The notes under the pieces were generated by a model that saw nothing but the letters and a program-made list of their open reading frames with translations, made no database searches and was not told the DNA's origin. Shown here piece after piece: positions 1-13,989 of a stretch of DNA of 64,000 bases. Location of the stretch: positions 4,588,001 through 4,652,000 of the forward strand of contig NC_135073.1 in the NCBI RefSeq assembly GCF_051401765.1, in the 5' to 3' direction. Origin of the DNA: Calliopsis andreniformis. Its lineage: Eukaryota; Arthropoda; Insecta; Hymenoptera; Andrenidae. The position numbers and the translations under genes are program-made. Numbering within the stretch: the stretch's first letter is position 1; every line of letters begins with the position of its first letter.

Positions 1-3000
1 GTTATGGAAGTCTGTACTTGTCAAAACTATTGTTACAGAAATTGACGAGTCACGCACCATTATGTACTATCTAAATAATAATCGCATGCAAAAATAGTAA
101 ATTCATGTCTGTCGCACCAAGCAGCGTAAAATGTATCATTATATGCTATATACTTTAATTACTGTTACTAAGAATCGATAAATCGCAAATTGAATTTATA
201 TCCCAGAAATGCCAACCTTATAGCTCTAAATGACGTCTCGTACATATCGTGCATTTCCTGGAGAAAATATTCTTTGTAGAGCATTCAATTACAATGAGTT
301 ATCAATCTACTCATTTTACAAAAATATTTCAGTTTATTTTAAAGTGACAAAGTATTTTGTTTTTACTATTATAGATATTGTATATAGAGATTTCAATAGA
401 ATTAAATAACATTTATATGCAAAATATACTATCTTAATTTAATCTTACTTCAAACGATTATTCCCTTTAGTGTTTAGTCCAACAAACCATCAAGCCATAC
501 ATACATAAATACATAAATGAATCAAATGGTTATTAAAAATTAAGGAAGTAATGTGAAACATATTTTCATATTATTCATAATAAATACAAACAATGTGAAT
601 AATAAAATAGACATTTTTCTTATCACACTCATATTTTTATGAGCATACGAAGAGTTGAGCGCCATAATTTAAATTCGGGTAACATTGATTCGATTTTAAA
701 ATCTAATTTAGAATTATATAATTTAATCAATCTTAATGCTACTAGTACAATTAAAATAATATAAATTGTTTAATACAGTTTCTAATTAATGTGTTTTCGT
801 TTTTACAGGTAAGTGGGTGTCAAAATCGATATAGCTGTACAAAAGGCACGACTGTATGTACGTATATATAATTATAATCTTTATTGCTATGACTAATACG
901 ATATTATCGGCTAGACTCGAGTTCTGTAGTATACTATATGAACTTCTATGTATATTTTAGTAACGATCAAATAATGCGTTTGCATGATCAATATTAGATT
1001 ATCAAAACTTGAAAAGCGGTTTAGATGTATCTATAATCTATAATATACATAAATGTATAGATTCCCAAACTCCGAATATTAGATGAAAAACGTAATCCTT
1101 TTGTCGTGAAATTATTTTACCATGAGGTGTAACTTTTTTTTTCCTGTATCCAAAATAGTTGATTCTAACTATACGACTACATAAATGTGTAACTATATAC
1201 TTAGTAGTGGGAATGTTTATGATTGTTCTCTACAGATTTTTTCTATAAACCATATACATCTATTTCAATCACCTTTTCGGCATTTCCTTGTAAGTTTGAC
1301 CTTCAATGACCTTCTGTAGACAGTTTTCAAATTTGTCTTAAAATAAGCTACAATACTAGCAAAAAATAAAAGTATGGTTCCATTTAAAAAATTGGTCATC
1401 ACCTTCACCTCATCTTTGTCACCTCACCTTTTTTCACCTCAACTTTCGTCTGAAACATTTTTGCGTGCAATCAATATTTTTTAGAGATATTCGTCTTTAA
1501 CGCTTTATAATTTCCACCCTGTATGATGCCTTAAAATGCCTTAAAACACACTTACGTGCTAAGCTATTAGATGAATAATTCTATAATTTCACAGTTACAT
1601 TAAAGAACAGCAACAAAGAAAAAAAGTTTTATTTTATTTTATTGTTATGAAGCAAGTTCAAGGTTTTGGAAATGAACTTAGGCGATGTACAGTGTGCCAA
1701 ATTATCTCGAAAACTATGCATGATAAGAAAAAGTGTTTCAAACAAATATTGTATGGTATCAATAGGAACATATCGTGATGATAAATAGTTGACCTTGCGT
1801 TGACCTTAAAAAGTCCAGTGAAAGTCACGTTTAATTTCTCTAATTAAACTCTAACTTTTTAAATACTGCTTATTTTCATATTTTACAACCAGCTAATTTC
1901 TAGATATGAAACGTCAACGTTGACGAGCTGTAGACATTAGAATTACCCGATATACACCATGTGTATAAACTAAGAAGTAATACAAATTTGATGAGCAGTG
2001 AACGTGTTAAGAACTTTCCAAAATATAAACAAACTTTCATGATTAAATGAATGTTTTGGATCAATAATCTTTGATACATTTTATCCTATTTCGATATATT
2101 TTTCTCACCAGGATGTACAGGCTACTTCACTGATCCTTGATGTTAGCACAGTAGAAAAAGTAGTCCTGATGCCATTATACTTACTTTTTTTGTCCATCAG
2201 TAAAACTAGACTACAGAAATGTCTTAGTATGTGTACTGTAAAGTAAAAATTTTTGTGTCTCTAACAGTGGATAAAAATTGCCCTTAATAATGGTATTTAA
2301 ATTTTCAGACTCTGAACTTTGACAACAGATATTTTGAGGTTTCGCATCTCCTTTGTTTTTAGCGATATGAAAAATATTTATAGCACAATATAAACAGTTT
2401 CAAAGGAGGAGCATCATAGAACAAAAATTTTTTTAACAATAATTTCTTTTGAATTTCTTCAAGGCTAAATAAGAGAATCAGCACTATCTACAGTATTAAA
2501 ATATAAAAACTGCACCTTCATAAAAACTGTTCACAAAAAAGGAAATATTGTAAACATTCAAAGCATAAATTTCTAAAGTAGTAAGTATGTTAGGTAGGTA
2601 ATAATTAGAGTACTGATATTTATGCATTTATAGGAAATGTAGGGAGTTACAAATTGAAGAGATATCCAGAATAAAGTTCTGATAAGATCTTTTTGCGAGA
2701 AAAGCATATATTTCATTCTATTGTATTTTGTAGCAAACCTTTTTATGCATTCGAGTGTACCTAAAAGATAACTATGAAATTACTAATGAAATTACTAAAA
2801 TAATCCTTTCGCAAGATATTAAAGCTAGACGATGTGTGCTGTATAAAGTTTTCCTGGAATCGAATCACTTCCTCCGTGTTGAAGGTCATCTCTTAAACAC
2901 ATACATATGTATATACTTTCCTGCTGGAGCATATCAGTACTTGTAAAAGAGATTCATTAAAAAAAAATGAAAACTTCCATCCTATAGTACTCCTTCGAAA

Positions 3001-5890
3001 TCACTGAAGTTGCGCTTTAAGCACTGCTCACGTCATTACAAATAAAAGAGATGCTTACATAAATGTTTTCCAAATAGGGAATTGGAGTCCCTATACATAT
3101 AGATGGGGCACCTAAACAAGACCATCTGAATAACTTATTTCCTTTTGATGAAACGAAAAAATGTATCGAATGGTTGTTTGATGCATCTTTTCATTTACCT
3201 TGGGATAGAGTGTTTCAAGACAAATACAATAACTATAATTGAAGGACATTCGAGGTCACTCAAGGTCAACTGCAATGGGAAACAGTTTAAAGATTATTCA
3301 AAAATATTCGTATCTTCTCTGGTTGTGGGTATCTGTTACTCTGGTAATCGCTAATAGGATTTACAGGATATAGACAAATATTCAGTCACATTGTACGCTT
3401 ATCTGCATGCAGGAATGCTAATTTGAGATATGTTATCGATTAATGTGTGACTGTAGAATTCAATTTTCAAACATGCATTACACGAAAGCGGAGGAAATAC
3501 CGAGATACCAACAACCAAAGATAACATGCAAGAACGTACATATAAGAAAAGCTTTTAGATACGTACAGAGCTTGCTGCGTGATAGATGCAAATGAAATTC
3601 GTGTCGAATTGCTACCCATATCGCAATGTTTTACATCACGTATTATTGTCCAAGGTTCCTTTTAGAACTCGTACTAGTAATGTAGCAGTGTAGTCAAAAG
3701 TATTGGAAGTATCCAAAGTATCCTTTGTTAACTGTACACGTTTAAAGATTGATAAAATCCACCAGAAACTTGACAAACCACCTGACCCTATTGTGAGTCT
3801 GAAGGTGGTGGCAGAGGCCAGGCTATTAGTAGTAATTATCATAGCGACTTTCTAGGTCAAGTGCCGTAGAATTGAATCATAGTCGTTATATCTGCTCTAT
3901 TAACTGTAATTGCAAGTCTGATTAATCTAATACTGTCATTCAATTTTAGCATGGGCATATCACTGATCTAGTTAATATGATCATATGGCAACAGTTTACG
4001 AGTTCTAAAACTTTTATGTACACATAATCTTACTATCGATAAAAATCAAGTGAAATCAGTAGTGTTTCTACAATAATGGCAGGCGATTATTTTGACTGAC
4101 AATAAGTGTATTATGTAATATGAAGTTCATAGTTTACAATCCATTATTTACGTACAGAATTTCAATGCAATATAGATATTGATTGATAAAGAAAATAATT
4201 TGTATCATTACTATCTATCTCTAGAGCAAACGTAATTTTCATCACTCATCAGCTACTTCTGTGTTGTAGTAGTAATACATAGTGTGCTAATCGATGAAAC
4301 GAATCCAACTTAATTAAGGTAACATACACTAGCTCCTGTACTTAGAATTCTAATAAAAGAAGAACCAAAGTAGAACGCGAATTCTTATATACTTGCTATT
4401 GTTGTGTTCAAAGTAAAGGCGAAGACTGTATGCAGTATCAAATAAACATATATCTAACAAAGAAAATTGGAAAATCTAAAAATTAAAAAAAAAATGAAAC
4501 TTTATATACAAGATGTTGCATAACTAGGCTAAACAAAAGAATAAAAAAGGTGATTAATGAAAACTTCAAGCTTTTCAAGTTATCCTTATTACCACCTCTT
4601 AAAGTTCAACTTCAATATTTTATAAATTTATGCAAAAATATTTCTCAATAATATGTTTAATTTTTCTGTAAACAAAGAACACCTTTTACCATAAATTTGA
4701 TTTCCATCAATCAATGATAACGAAATTGCTACCTACTTAAAAATTAAAAAATCCGTCTGATATTCGGCAAACCGAATGTAACTATTATCAGCGCAAAGAT
4801 TGTAATAGGGGTCATGCCTGGAAAACCAGTGATTTTATCATAGCCACTTTGTACGAGTGCTTTTTTGTATAAGTGGCAATGATAGCCTCTACATTCTCTA
4901 AATACATATAATTAACAAACGAAAGCAGACACGCTATTTCGTCATTCTAGATTTTCGTTTTATTTGGACATGTAAAATTACCACTTAAATTCTTCTCCCT
5001 TCTATATTGCTCGTCACTAACTCAAGAACAAATAAGTAATACCAATATAATACAGTAAGATTTACGTAGTTACGTAAATACGTAGGTATTTACGTACTAA
5101 AGTATGTAGTTAACATATTTATTTATTTAGCAGCCGTGGTTGACGTCGCGTAATTTTAATGAAAAACATCTGAAGCTTTGCTAAATGAATTTTTTTAATT
5201 CAATCATAACTAACTACTGTGGAAAATACAACTACATACAAGCAACTTTTGTGAATATTTGCAGGAATTTAAAGGTTAAAATTCGCTAATACATTTTTTA
5301 TTATTATTCGGGATTAAGATAAATTATGTAATACAACAATTAAGTAATACAAATGATTTGTTTAAATACAGGTATGATACACATAGTAGAAAATCTGAAC
5401 TTTGGGATTGGCGATGGAGTTACTTAAAATCTAAGAAGGGATGCTGTCCAGATGGACAATTAGTTAAAAAAAAAACGAGTAGAAGCTATAGTACTCTCCA
5501 ACCCCTAATAACTAACATGAATGTCGTTCACTCGGAAAATTTGATATTCGTTAGAAAAATAGCGTCAAGTCCGGCATGAACGGCTCCAAAACTGAACATA
5601 AATGACATTTTTTCGTGGATGTTCCCAAAATCAGCTTCACATATTAAATTCACAGATGATAATTGTGACTGTAAAAAAGTTAATTATAATGAGATAACTG
5701 TGATTTAATGCAGCTACGCTCAGTGTAATGAAAGCCTGCTTTGCATTCATCGACCGATCGTTGCACTTGCACTGACCATAATGTACAATTAAAATGTAAA
5801 ATTTTATAATTAGATATTACGCAGATCAAAGAATTACGTTACAAATTAAAATTTGGAAAATAAAAAATATTCTGTTAATTTTCCTTTTCT
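1..5890. other. AT-rich noncoding region
   Basis: The stretch is stop-dense in all frames. The few open frames of 60-75 codons (for example 2755-2946 and 3145-3354 on the plus strand, 3636-3842 on the minus strand) resemble no family I know and lack convincing splice or start context. I see no RNA gene. Short simple repeats occur, including the CACCT cluster near 1.4 kb. It may be intergenic or part of a large intron. Confidence 0.6.
1398..1443. repeat. CACCT-rich low-complexity tract
   Basis: Several CACCT units occur within about 45 bases (tcaccttcacctcatc, then tcacctcacc, then ttcacctc). The spacing is irregular, so this is a degenerate short tandem repeat rather than a clean microsatellite. 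Confidence 0.55.
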
Positions 5891-5894
5891 AGAT

Positions 5895-6070
5895 TCGACG
5901 AAAAGATTTAGAAATAAATTTAGAAATAAAATTGTAAATTTAGAAATAAAATAAATTTATTATTAAATTAATAAATTAATTAAATTAATAAATAAATAAA
6001 TTTATTTTTAAATTTATTTCTAGATTTAGAAATAATTTCTAAATTTATTTCTAGATTTAGAAATAAATTA
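5895..6070. repeat. AT-rich repeat of TTTAGAAATAAA units, partly palindromic
   Basis: The unit tttagaaataaa recurs several times in direct orientation on the left. Its reverse complement (tttatttcta) recurs on the right, around a core of taaatt and aataaa repeats. The two halves could pair into a long AT hairpin. It looks like an expanded simple repeat; no coding is visible. Confidence 0.7.
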
Positions 6071-8014
6071 GTGTGCACATAAAGTATATAATATTATATA
6101 TATATACCTACATAATAAGAGTGTATATTGAAAATGTATAATAAGTAAAAATATACATGTATTTTTAAACATACACATATTCATGCAAGTTTATAACTGT
6201 ACCATACCCAAATGCAATTCGAACTTCGACAGGGATAGATATAAGATGTTTTATATCCACTAGCGGAATTGGAACACGAGTTTTTTTATGTGTTCCAGTG
6301 ATATTACCAGAGTAAAAAAAGTACCTTTAAGTACCTAGAAAATCCCAGAATGTGAACTAAATTTACGAAAAACTGTCAGTTTTACATAATTTCAGAGTCG
6401 CTTATGGCGGATTTTGACGCTATTGTTTTGACGAATATCAAAGTTTCCGTGCGAACAGCATTCATTTCAATTATTAGGGGATGGTATACCATAGCTTCTC
6501 ATCGCTATTTTTTTAAAACTAATACACACTTTAAACTAATACACATCTGGGAAGCTTCCCTTGCCAGAATTCTTCGATAACTATTTGTACACAGCTTTAT
6601 AACTATAAAAAGAAATATGTAACTTCTGTTTCATGTAATCATTGACTTACTGTTTACAATCTGCATGTAATAAGCGGACGTGACAATGTCAATGCGAGAG
6701 CAAAATTGGTCATTGTCATACAGACATAATGGAAGTTCTAGAACACAAAAAATGAATAAGAAGTCTGTGCGCTTATATTTCGGTACGAAGGTGATACATT
6801 TCGAATTGGCAACTTATTTGTGCACCGACAAGTTCTTAAACGGTTTCATAGCTCGCAAGTGTCGACGTGGTTTCATCATTTTTAATAATCATATGAATTT
6901 TATTAAGGTAGGAAACGAATTACGAAATGTACCCACATAGGTGTATTATTAAATACCAAGAAATGTAATTCACGAGTTACAAATTTATTTAGCAAAGATC
7001 GAATAGAATGACGTTTAATTCCTTCGCTGATAGTACATTTAAGAGGTCTTTGGGATAAATCGATAATATATCATTTTAAACTGAATCTTAACAAATCAGT
7101 AATAAATCATTTTAAAACGAATCTACGACGATCAACGGTTGACATTCGAAGGACTCTACATTCTCTTAACGCAAATCGAATCGTGTTTACATCCTCGACT
7201 TATTAGTTTTATGCCATCAAATCCTGCAAACGTAAATAGTACAGGAACACTATGACTTCCTATCGAGACACTACATTTTTCCTTATATTATGTAGAAGTG
7301 GTATAGAAAAATAAATTGGACGACAAAGAATATCGTAACGTTTATTATTGTATGAAACAAAAAGTACACTACATATAATAAGGAGAGGTTAGCTAGGCTA
7401 ATTTTAATAGCGATCACATTCTTAGCACATACTGAAGGAAATGTCTCATTCATATTTTACGTCTTTAATGGTGAACAACAAATTAAGAATCAATAATGCT
7501 CATCATTATGATATAATGATTATTACGTATATAAAGAATAGCTGAATTAACATTGGCAAATATTCAATAAACATGGTGATTATGATACATTAAAAATGAT
7601 ACATTATACCTTAGTACACATGATGATTGTTTGCTATGAACTATATTTATACATACATATGAACTACTAAAACAATTAAAACGACTAGCATAATTATTAG
7701 TTGCATCCAACTTACTTTTTATGTATAGTACAATTACATTTTATGTCATAAATATGTATTAAATATGCGATGAATCTACGATTGCGAAACAAAATGACTA
7801 GTGCCTTAATTTTCGAATAATTGCCTTATGAAGTTTTGAACGTCAATTGTACATTATGGTCTCCTATCTCCTATTTCTATTATGAGAGATTACTTAATTT
7901 ATTCTCATGTCGCAACAAAATAACAATTCTAACTTTTCTTAGTATCATACTCTTTTTAAAATGTGAAACTATACATTTTCAGAAACATCCACACTCTATA
8001 AATAATATGCGATG
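6071..8014. other. AT-rich noncoding region downstream of the elongase gene
   Basis: This is the flank beyond the 3' end of the minus-strand elongase gene. Open frames at 6680-6940 and 7821-8042 (+) are short and resemble no known protein; the second overlaps the elongase 3' end. I see no RNA gene or structured repeat. Confidence 0.55.
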
Positions 8015-8020
8015 TTTATT
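8015..8020 (-). terminator. Polyadenylation signal of the elongase gene
   Basis: AATAAA on the minus strand (tttatt on plus), about 40 bases past the TAA stop at 8060-8062. Position and motif fit the gene's 3' end. Confidence 0.6.
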
Positions 8021-8059
8021 TGCAGTCTGTTTCGTACAGTAACAAAGCATCTTGCATAT

Positions 8060-11000
8060 TTATTTGTTCTTATTTTTCTTTACTGTATAATTCTGCTTAT
8101 AGAAGTTGTAGAATAAAACGAAGTTTATCATTAAGTTTACTATTATAATAGAAGCTGGTATTAACTGATGGTGACAATAAGGGAACATGCCCTGTAGCGA
8201 ATATAATATCAACCCCACGAATTGTACCTATTTAAAAAAGAAAAAGAAAAATATCATTCATAAGTCAATTCTTTGAACTTGAATTAAAATTTTTGAACTT
8301 CAGATATTCTAGTGAAGGGTGAAAATAGCATACATTATGTGGTGATTCAACCAGGCATACTTTTTTTAATAAAAATTATTTTCTGTAAAATTGATTCGAA
8401 AATTCTGTCCAATTTTTTGATAGAAAACAAAAAACAAATGTGTTTTCACTCTGTCTTTTTCAAGGATTTCGCAAAATCTCTAAATAATATTGTATTTCGT
8501 TTAAATGAATTTTATTCATCAATATCTATACTTACCATTTGCGTGATGGTAATGATTGGTTTGAGCGGTTGTAAATAAGGCTGTATTCCAGGGCCAAAGG
8601 TAGCCAATAAATAATAAGTATACATTATAACATGTATACCACAATTAACGTTTGTAATTGTCAGTGACATTCCATGGGGCCAATATTTCGTGTATACCCA
8701 TGCTATAAGGAAGGTAGAGACGTGATGATACAAGTGCAAGAACGATATCTGTCGATTCTTCTTTCGAAGCACAAACATAAACGTCTCAATGAAATCAACA
8801 AGTTTCAGGAGCATCACGTACCACATAATATTAGTCATCTGCAACAAAATTGTTTATTACTTTACTGACATAACACCAAAAATAGATTTTGATAAATATT
8901 GAAGAGCAACGCATACAATATAATGAAAATTTAGGACACTGGAAGGTATATTCTAGAAACAGTCACTTCCTTAGTTTATAAATACTATTATGTATATTAT
9001 AAAACACTATCTTGTATGACGATATTTCTTGTAAGTATTCAGTCTATTAATTATCAGACAGTGATTCTGTTGAAACATGCAAGTTTGTAGAATAGAATCA
9101 AAGTATTCAACACGTTTCTTTATGAAGAAATGTTCGTATCTAAGGAATGAAAGTAAAATTCAATGTTTAAGATGAACCATTTTTCATGATATTTCAGAAA
9201 CTATTTTATATCTATGTACGTGTTTAAGTTTCTAAATATGTATTTTTAAGGAAAATTTATTCTACATTATTATTACAATAAGGCACAAGATTTATAACAC
9301 ATTCCAAGAATACAGAATATTACAACTACTAAAATTTCACTACAATTTTACTAGCATAAAACTTTAAGTGCTCTAATCAATACATACGACAAATATTTGT
9401 AACTATAATTGTAACGACTCTATTTTTTTCTAATCTATAATTTACGTAAAAAATGTATACAATAATGAAACAGCAATGTATCAGAGAAATGTGTAGAAAC
9501 TTAGATATTATTTTTAATGTATTTCTTTTTAGACGATTCAAAAATCTGTTTCTGTAGCTTTATTATTGAAAGTACATAAGTAGCAATTTATACAACCTGT
9601 ATTAATCTACGAAATAGTTTCTGATATACTATGGAATAGGTGTGTCTTTCAATCTTATCTAACTTTTGACCTCTAAACCTGAACGTTTATGAATGTACTA
9701 AAGAATTAACGTGTGAAATATTTTTAATTCTATAAAATTGCAAAGTTTCATCAAAATGATACTTTATACTTATGATATTTGACACTTAAGTGATGTCAAT
9801 TGCGAACTTTTCGAAACATTCATGCGTATGGACATGAACCTTTTTTACTATTTTTTGTGTCTTAAATTTATTGTTTGAAAATAACACTCATATCTTTTTA
9901 CACGATAAACCTACATTGTTACGTTAGAGGTAGCATATAAACAAGGTGAGGGTTAATGAAATTTCTCTTGTAGTACCTTACGCGGTTTTGGGTCCATCGA
10001 GTAATTGGGAGGAATGCAATACAAAAAGTAATCCTCGTACCATCCAGCATCGTATATATAGTACAATATTAAACTGTTGGCCACTATTTCACACAAATTG
10101 TAGAACTGGATGAATCTTTTAAAAGAATATGCCGGTTTATCCTTCATGTATCTAGGTCCGCAGCCTAGCACGAAATATAAGTACCCCAACGAAAGGAGAA
10201 TGGGAAGTATAGGAGAACCTATCAGGAACCAATCGTTCGTTCTCTTGTCTGTAAAATATTTCGAATAAATTAGTTTTTATTTTGATAATAAAACAAGGCG
10301 TAGTTATTGGTACAAATATAGCACATAATTGGTGTAGTTATAGAGAAGATTGTATTTTACACGATTAACCCTCGCCTACCTAACATGGGTCATTGTTGAC
10401 TTGTGTCGGCTTCACGGAGTAACAGTTCAAAACAGTCAGATTTCTGAGGGTTAAATAATGAAATGGATCTCAGAATAGAAAAATTCTCCTAAGCAGAACC
10501 ATAACACGGTTTTCTAAATAATAGTGCAATTACAGTGAAGTGTGTACATACTATTCAAATATTTAAAAAATATTGTGGCATTCTATAAATTGTCCAGTGT
10601 TGCCTCAGTGGAATTATGCCTTAAGACAGCATGAGAGTGTTCGCGCGTATGTTGGCGACCGGACACTGAGTTGCTACCGGATAGAACCTCGGGAAGCCTC
10701 CAGTACTGGACGCCGGATACTGGGCTTCGAGTGCATCGAAGTATATGAATTTTAGTGCAAGTGTTCACACGATCTCTACCCGTGAGCTATAACGGCAGTA
10801 GTGAGATTAGTTTGTATTGTAGAGATACAATACGTGTACGTATTTTGTACGTGTGTATGTATAAGTTATCGAAAGACGAAAGACGACGTGGAGGAAGAGA
10901 AAAACTCAATGTGCAACGATTATTATACAGGGTGAATCATGCAACTGCGTTACCTGAATTTTCTTTTAAAAAGTTTGTTATATGAAAAAATATTTAAACG

Positions 11001-11605
11001 AAAATTGGTGTTGAGTGTATGATCCTCTTGACACCAAACAAATTTCGTTTGAAATATCTTTTCATACAACAGAAAGATTACAAGAAAATTCAGATGACAT
11101 AGTTGTGTGGTTCATCCTGTATACTGTATACAGCTGATGAGGTGGCAGGCGGAGGAGATGATTATCCAACTGGTCATAACAAAACAACTCAGCCTACTAT
11201 ATCACAATTAGAAAGTCGGGTCACGTGAACTTTCGTTATTTAGCCAACTCGGTTAATATCTACTAATCGATGCCTGCAGCGGCTACAAAGGTAAATTTAA
11301 ATACTGTCCCAATTGCCAACTCATTAGCTATACATAAGACACACTGTTCATTTATTTAACTGGATCAGGTATAAGTCAAAAAACGGATGAAACCTAATGC
11401 ATCCTCGACATCGGATAGCTGATGTTGAACACGTGTGAAACAGTCCTAAAGCTTTTAGTTTAATTATATGCACGGTTATCTAAATTTCATTGAACTTGGA
11501 TTACAATACTTATCGAATCTGTCTTATGAATAAAATAGACTGTTCATCCGATTACATACCCGCCAATTCTGTATTGTAGTAGTGATACAACTCCAAAAAT
11601 CCCAT
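8060..11605 (-). CDS. Elongation of very long chain fatty acids protein (ELO family), complete, 4 coding exons
   Basis: ELO proteins are ER-membrane condensing enzymes that join malonyl-CoA to a long acyl-CoA, the first step of the fatty-acid elongation cycle. Coding exons in transcript order are 11605-11560, 10248-9977, 8838-8536 and 8227-8060. All introns are GT-AG (donors gtatgt, gtacta, gtaagt) and phases match (1, 0, 0). The product is 262 residues, normal for the family. The start ATG (11603-11605) gives MGFLELYHYYNTELA, the usual start of insect ELOs. Visible motifs: DWF near 21, the histidine box HLYHH (141-145), VLRKKNRQ (129-136), H175-VIMYTYY, and TITQM-VQF (203-210). About seven hydrophobic segments are seen. 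The C-terminus is lysine-rich (KKNKNK), fitting a dilysine-type ER signal. Two positions differ from the commonest consensus: D and E are swapped in KxxExxDT (K118-D121-E124-T125), and tyrosine (216) replaces histidine in the last HxxQ. The family call is firm; substrate preference is unknown. Confidence 0.96.
10924..11123. mobile_element. Hairpin MITE in intron 1 of the elongase gene
   Basis: The ends are tatacagggtgaatca and its inverted counterpart ggttcatcctgtata. The arms pair imperfectly for about 85 bases each, for example ctgaattttctt on the left against aagaaaattcag on the right. Only a short loop lies between them, and there is no coding capacity. Ends of the ACAGGGTG type are common among insect miniature elements (general knowledge). 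The TA at each end may belong to the target duplication. It lies between exons 1 and 2 of the elongase. Confidence 0.82.
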
Positions 11606-13989
11606 GATTGTCTTCGTTTGGTTTTGGAAAAATGTCTAAATTTTTCTGCGTTTCAACACGGTCAAAAAATGGAAGTAAAATTTATTAACGAGCGAAACAA
11701 CATAGAACCAACGTTTTGCTTCGAAGAACAATAAAAGTAGTGAGAAAAATCGTTCTGCTATATATACCTTGAATAGAATGATGATGCATTATGTATATCA
11801 AGTGTAAATCAACGCTTCGATTGACGTTTGTGAAATGAAAATATATTAATCGACTCTACGTGCATACATACTATTTCTAAGCCCACGTACACACCTACTG
11901 ACAATCGATGAGTGACAATTTCATCGGTCGAAAGGCCGATTATGGACTAAGTAATCTTTTTCTATCTAATGAATAAGGAGACAATCGATAGATAACATTT
12001 GTAATCAATCTTAATGATGGAGTCACATGAGCAGTTTTCTGAAGGGCGATTGTACGTTTATCATTGTTATTTTCAGTTGCAAAAACAAAGAAAGACGTAT
12101 AGTTATAAAACATATGGTCGCAGTTGGATCGTGCGTGTAAATATCAGTGAAACTCAGGATCTCTAAGAAGTAGCAAAGGGCTTAGGAACATACACTGTCT
12201 CAATTGTTTCCGTGATAGGCACTTCACTCAGCTGTAGGAGCAAAAAGAATACTTTAGCTTCTAAATTGCTTCTTAGAGCACTCCTGTTCTGAAACAACGC
12301 AATGTCAGGTATTTTTCTTATCTCTAGAATTTTCATCCTGTATAACTCTATTATATTATAGAGTGTCTAACAACGGGTCAAAAATTTCGAAATATTACTT
12401 ATTTCAAAAACGTCTTAAAATACCTCTGACGTTAGGACTTATACTACTGTCTATGTCCATTAATCGAATCAAACTCAATGGCGGCAGTATGTCTACCTCC
12501 AGTGCAGCAGACATACGAAGTCCAACAAAAAGAACACAGTTTCAAGTGATCTTAGTATATTTTTCTCCCTATGGCCCACCTTTCCTGAGATCGGACATGT
12601 CAGCGTATTCTCTTATTTTGATATTCAAATATGTTTACATATATAGGAAATTAAGAATTTGTCAGTAATTCATTAAGAGACCAACACAGTAAGGCGCTCA
12701 TACAGCTCGCGAAATAACCCTCTTGTCTCTATATCGTTTCCATTAGCTTAGTAATAACGCACAGTAGAATAATCCACTGACCTCATAACGTTGTATGCAA
12801 CCAATTCAATTACAAAGTATATCTTCCACGATGACTATGCCACGGTCATCGCTAATGTAAGTCTATCCTCGTTAACACGCGCAAGCATTAGAATAAGTAT
12901 TTGCATTTAACGCAGTTTACAAGCACTTTAAGCATATTTTCACCAATTGTTATCTAGGAAACGAAGTCGCAAATACAATTTCGTCATTCTTTATGTATGC
13001 TTTACTTTGAAATTTCCTATATAGTTGACACTTGAATTTTTGACACCTGTTGCTAAATAGCCTGTATGTTGCTTGTGTTATAATTATGTTCTTAAATTTA
13101 TGGATTTTCAACCATGATTTGAGTATATGTCCCTCACATGAATATGCTAGTCACAGAACTATAATGAACACGGCCTTTTGTACTTTTAAAACTTCCTGCT
13201 TCAATTATGGAAATTATTAAGTAACAGGTGCGCATGGTCATACATTCGTAACACTGGAATAAAATAATATCTAGTATTATAATTATCTGTAATATCTGAT
13301 CTATACACTATTTGACAAAGGCATGTCAAAATTGTAGGATAAGTTGCGTATTTGCCATATTATATAGTCATTATCAATTCTATAATAGTAACAAATTTTT
13401 GGCAATAATATACATATAATAATATGTGTCAGTCACCTTGCATTATATTACCTTTATGGTACTACTTCGTGTATAAATTATAAAATCTAATACGAATAAG
13501 TATGCCAGTACTGTACCTGTATATTTGATATTCAGACTTAGAAATTTAAATGTTTTATTGGCAATTATATAAATAATTATATAAATTATATAAATAAAAA
13601 AATGTTTTATTTGCAGAAATATTTGGCAGCAATTTAATTTATTTATTAAAATAATATTTTGTAATTTATTTGCATACAGCCTTATCGTCAAACAAACATA
13701 TTTATTATTTCAATAGGAGTAATTATTTGTCGTGTGTATTTATTACTTTCTTATTAATACGAAAAAGTAAACTGCTCCGTAGCTGTCTTCGATATTTGCC
13801 CCCAAAAAAGGCAAACGAGTTTACTCCTCAATCCGATACATTCCCTTCAACCCCAAAAGGTATCGCATCATTCGCAAAGTAGCAAAACCGCTCGGTGCAA
13901 CGCTACATTTTTCCCTTAACCACTTTGAAACCCGATAAGAATGTTTTGTCGTCGCGCAAAACCGCTCCATGTATCCGGGGAAACAGCTA
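11606..13989. other. Upstream flank of the elongase gene, noncoding
   Basis: This holds the presumed elongase promoter and 5' UTR, but I could not place a TATA box or start site with confidence. The frame at 12363-12668 (+) begins inside agagtgtctaacaacgg, which resembles the outer end of the palindromic elements described further right, so it is probably repeat-derived. The rest is AT-rich with no recognisable exon. Confidence 0.5.

Noticed and set aside
12363..12668. 101-codon plus-strand frame
   Set aside because: It starts inside a sequence resembling the outer end of the palindromic repeats (gagtgtctaacaacgg) and matches no protein family.
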